DNA of 6,561 nt, from the NCBI GenBank assembly GCA_014379785.1, contig JACMLD010000274.1, positions 1 to 6,561 on the forward strand, read 5' to 3'. A program made the translations under genes and the position numbers. This document shows, piece after piece, positions 5,242 to 6,561 of this stretch. Position 1 is the first letter of the stretch; every line of letters begins with the position of its first letter. The DNA is from Chitinophagaceae bacterium. GTDB lineage: Bacteria; Bacteroidota; Bacteroidia; Chitinophagales; Chitinophagaceae. The notes under the pieces were generated by a model that was not told where the DNA came from, did no database searches, and saw only the letters and a list, made by a program, of their open reading frames with translations.

Positions 5242-6561
5242 TCAGGCTTCGAAATTTTTCCTGGGAAGGATCCCCTGGAGTATCAGACTTAACAGCACTA
5301 CACCGAGTGCACCCACAAGATTTAACCAGAGGAAACCAATATTTGAGAGGGCGAATAAAATGACCACCATAATCTCTATTACGATCGCACTGATAAAAAC
5401 AGCGCTTCCTTTCACCCTCTTCAGATAAAACGCTACGAGAAAGACGCCAAGTATCACTCCGTAAAAAAGCGAACCCAGCACATTCACCGCCTCAATCAGG
5501 CTGCCGATATTGGTCGCAAACATGGCCACCACAATCGAGAATACGCCCCATCCAAACGTGTACCACTTAGAAGCGGTGTAGTCCTCCCCTTCTGTGCAAT
5601 TTTTTACAATGAACTTTTTGTGAAAGTCAACCACCGTGCAGGACGCGAGTGTATTCAAAGCAGCTGCAATACTCCCCCAGGCCGCCAGAAATATGACTGC
5701 AATCAGCAATCCCACCAAACCTTCGGGCAGATGGTCCACCACAAAACGGAGAAAAATATAGTTGGTATCGTTTCGATCACCCCCGATTTTTTCTTTTGCC
5801 AGAATATCTTTGAAATCGCTTCTGATTGCTTCCGTCTCTTTGTTAACTGCCTTCAGGGCGTCTTCAGCATTTTTCAGTTCGCCGCCATTCTTGTAAATGT
5901 CAACCCATTGTCCCACGATCGCCTGTTTCTCGACAGACAAAGAATCATAGCGCGACTGCATGGTGCGCAGTTTTTCAGCCGAAGGGGAAGAAGCCACTTT
6001 TTCTACCTGCACCTGGTTAAAAAAAATGGGTGCCTTGTTAAACTGATAGAATGCAAACACCAGTGTACCGATCAATAAAATGGCAAACTGCATCGGAACT
6101 TTTACCATCCCGTTCATAAGCAAACCCAGCCTGCTTTCCCTGATGCTTTTCGCTGTAAGATAACGGCCAACCTGACTCTGGTCCGTGCCAAAATAACTCA
6201 GTGCCAGAAAAAAGCCGCCAATGATACCGCTCCATATATTGTAACGATCTGTCCAGTCAAATCCATTTTCATTCTGTCCGCTTGTGATTACGTTCAGCTT
6301 GCCCAGTTTACCACTCACTTTCAAAGCATCTATAAAACCAACACCTTCCGGCAGGAGATGGACAACCATATAAGCGGCAATAAACATTCCTGCAAAGATG
6401 ATCACCAGTTGCAACTGCTGGGTATATGCCACTGCCTTTGCACCTCCACTTACCGTGTAAATTATCAGGAGCCCGCCCATAAAAATATTGGTCCAATAAA
6501 TATTCCAGCCGAATAACGACGAAAGAATAATAGAAGGTGCATAAACACTGATACCCGTAGA
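5242..6561 (-). CDS. sodium:solute symporter (SSS family), N-terminus outside the window
   Basis: The reading frame stays open to the window edge, giving 439 visible C-terminal residues. From the edge it reads through WNIYWTNIF into the SSS hallmark YTVSGGAKAVAYTQQLQ, then YFGTDQSQVGRYL and the late-helix motif LAAWGSIAAALNTLAS with VDFHKKF. About nine transmembrane segments can be picked out (visible residues roughly 5-35, 48-69, 108-125, 154-173, 279-303, 332-352, 357-379, 387-406, 409-428). These are inner-membrane Na+-coupled transporters of the LeuT fold; the substrate (sugar, sialic acid, vitamin or other) cannot be told. Between the fourth and fifth visible helices lies a ~90-residue charged insert (5761-6039), and the first Na2-site serine position is glycine. 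A short C-terminus ends LPRKNFEA. It converges on the DUF2911 gene with a shared hairpin between. Confidence 0.9.
   Translation of the reverse strand, partial: STGISVYAPSIILSSLFGWNIYWTNIFMGGLLIIYTVSGGAKAVAYTQQLQLVIIFAGMFIAAYMVVHLLPEGVGFIDALKVSGKLGKLNVITSGQNENGFDWTDRYNIWSGIIGGFFLALSYFGTDQSQVGRYLTAKSIRESRLGLLMNGMVKVPMQFAILLIGTLVFAFYQFNKAPIFFNQVQVEKVASSPSAEKLRTMQSRYDSLSVEKQAIVGQWVDIYKNGGELKNAEDALKAVNKETEAIRSDFKDILAKEKIGGDRNDTNYIFLRFVVDHLPEGLVGLLIAVIFLAAWGSIAAALNTLASCTVVDFHKKFIVKNCTEGEDYTASKWYTFGWGVFSIVVAMFATNIGSLIEAVNVLGSLFYGVILGVFLVAFYLKRVKGSAVFISAIVIEIMVVILFALSNIGFLWLNLVGALGVVLLSLILQGILPRKNFEA

Noticed and set aside
5620..6078. Plus-strand 152-codon frame rich in His, Cys and Gln
   Set aside because: It is antisense to the symporter, which has clear family motifs through the same region; its composition is a mirror of the hydrophobic and charged codons.
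1..6561. CRISPR array, tRNA, rRNA, riboswitch or insertion sequence
   Set aside because: No regularly spaced repeats, cloverleaf-type genes, transposase motifs or long structured leaders were seen; all gaps between genes are under 100 bases.

Overview
Apart from its first ~115 bases, the window looks like chromosome from a member of the Bacteroidota, most plausibly a Chitinophagaceae-type bacterium. The support is indirect but consistent. It has an ECF sigma factor overlapping a gene for a membrane protein with a Bacteroidota-style anti-sigma N-terminus, a carboxypeptidase-regulatory-like (SusC-type) domain and a TonB C-terminus. It also has a DUF2911 lipid-free secreted protein, a bacteroidete-type sodium:solute symporter with a long loop, a YkgJ-family Cys-cluster protein of the kind seen next to housekeeping genes in this phylum, almost no Shine-Dalgarno sequences, and matches to the TAnnTTTG -7 promoter element. 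The composition is moderate in GC. Bases 1 to ~115 are different: about 70% GC by hand count, and they encode the C-terminal end of the AAA+ domain of an NtrC-type sigma-54 activator, which suits a high-GC proteobacterium/myxobacterium-like source. I read this as a chimeric join.

Layout. 1-~115: foreign NtrC-type fragment. ~116-208: last 30 codons of a glycine-rich protein, then a perfect hairpin terminator (212-235) shared with the convergent minus-strand genes. 268-1474: two minus-strand genes, a YkgJ-family Cys-cluster protein (965-1474) followed by an unrecognised 203-aa protein (268-879). 1475-1549: short divergent intergenic region. 1550-4308: a tight plus-strand run of xerD (GTG start), an ECF-like sigma factor (TTG start, 13 bases after xerD) and a 417-aa single-pass membrane protein that overlaps the sigma gene by 8 bases. 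4349-5182: a secreted DUF2911 protein with C-terminal TPR-like helices, with its own -7 promoter match. 5201-5241: strong compound-hairpin terminator. 5242-6561: a minus-strand sodium:solute symporter whose 5' end lies outside the window.

How the genes may work together. XerD is the housekeeping chromosome-dimer recombinase: all six catalytic residues fall at the same numbers as in the E. coli enzyme. The sigma factor and the overlapping membrane protein probably form a regulatory pair, with the membrane protein holding the sigma factor through its cytoplasmic N-terminus. The periplasmic half of that protein combines a SusC-like N-terminal domain and a TonB C-terminal domain, both of which are normally found in outer-membrane uptake systems. 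This is the most interesting object in the window, although related architectures are known in Bacteroidota. I found no CRISPR array, insertion sequence, tRNA or rRNA.
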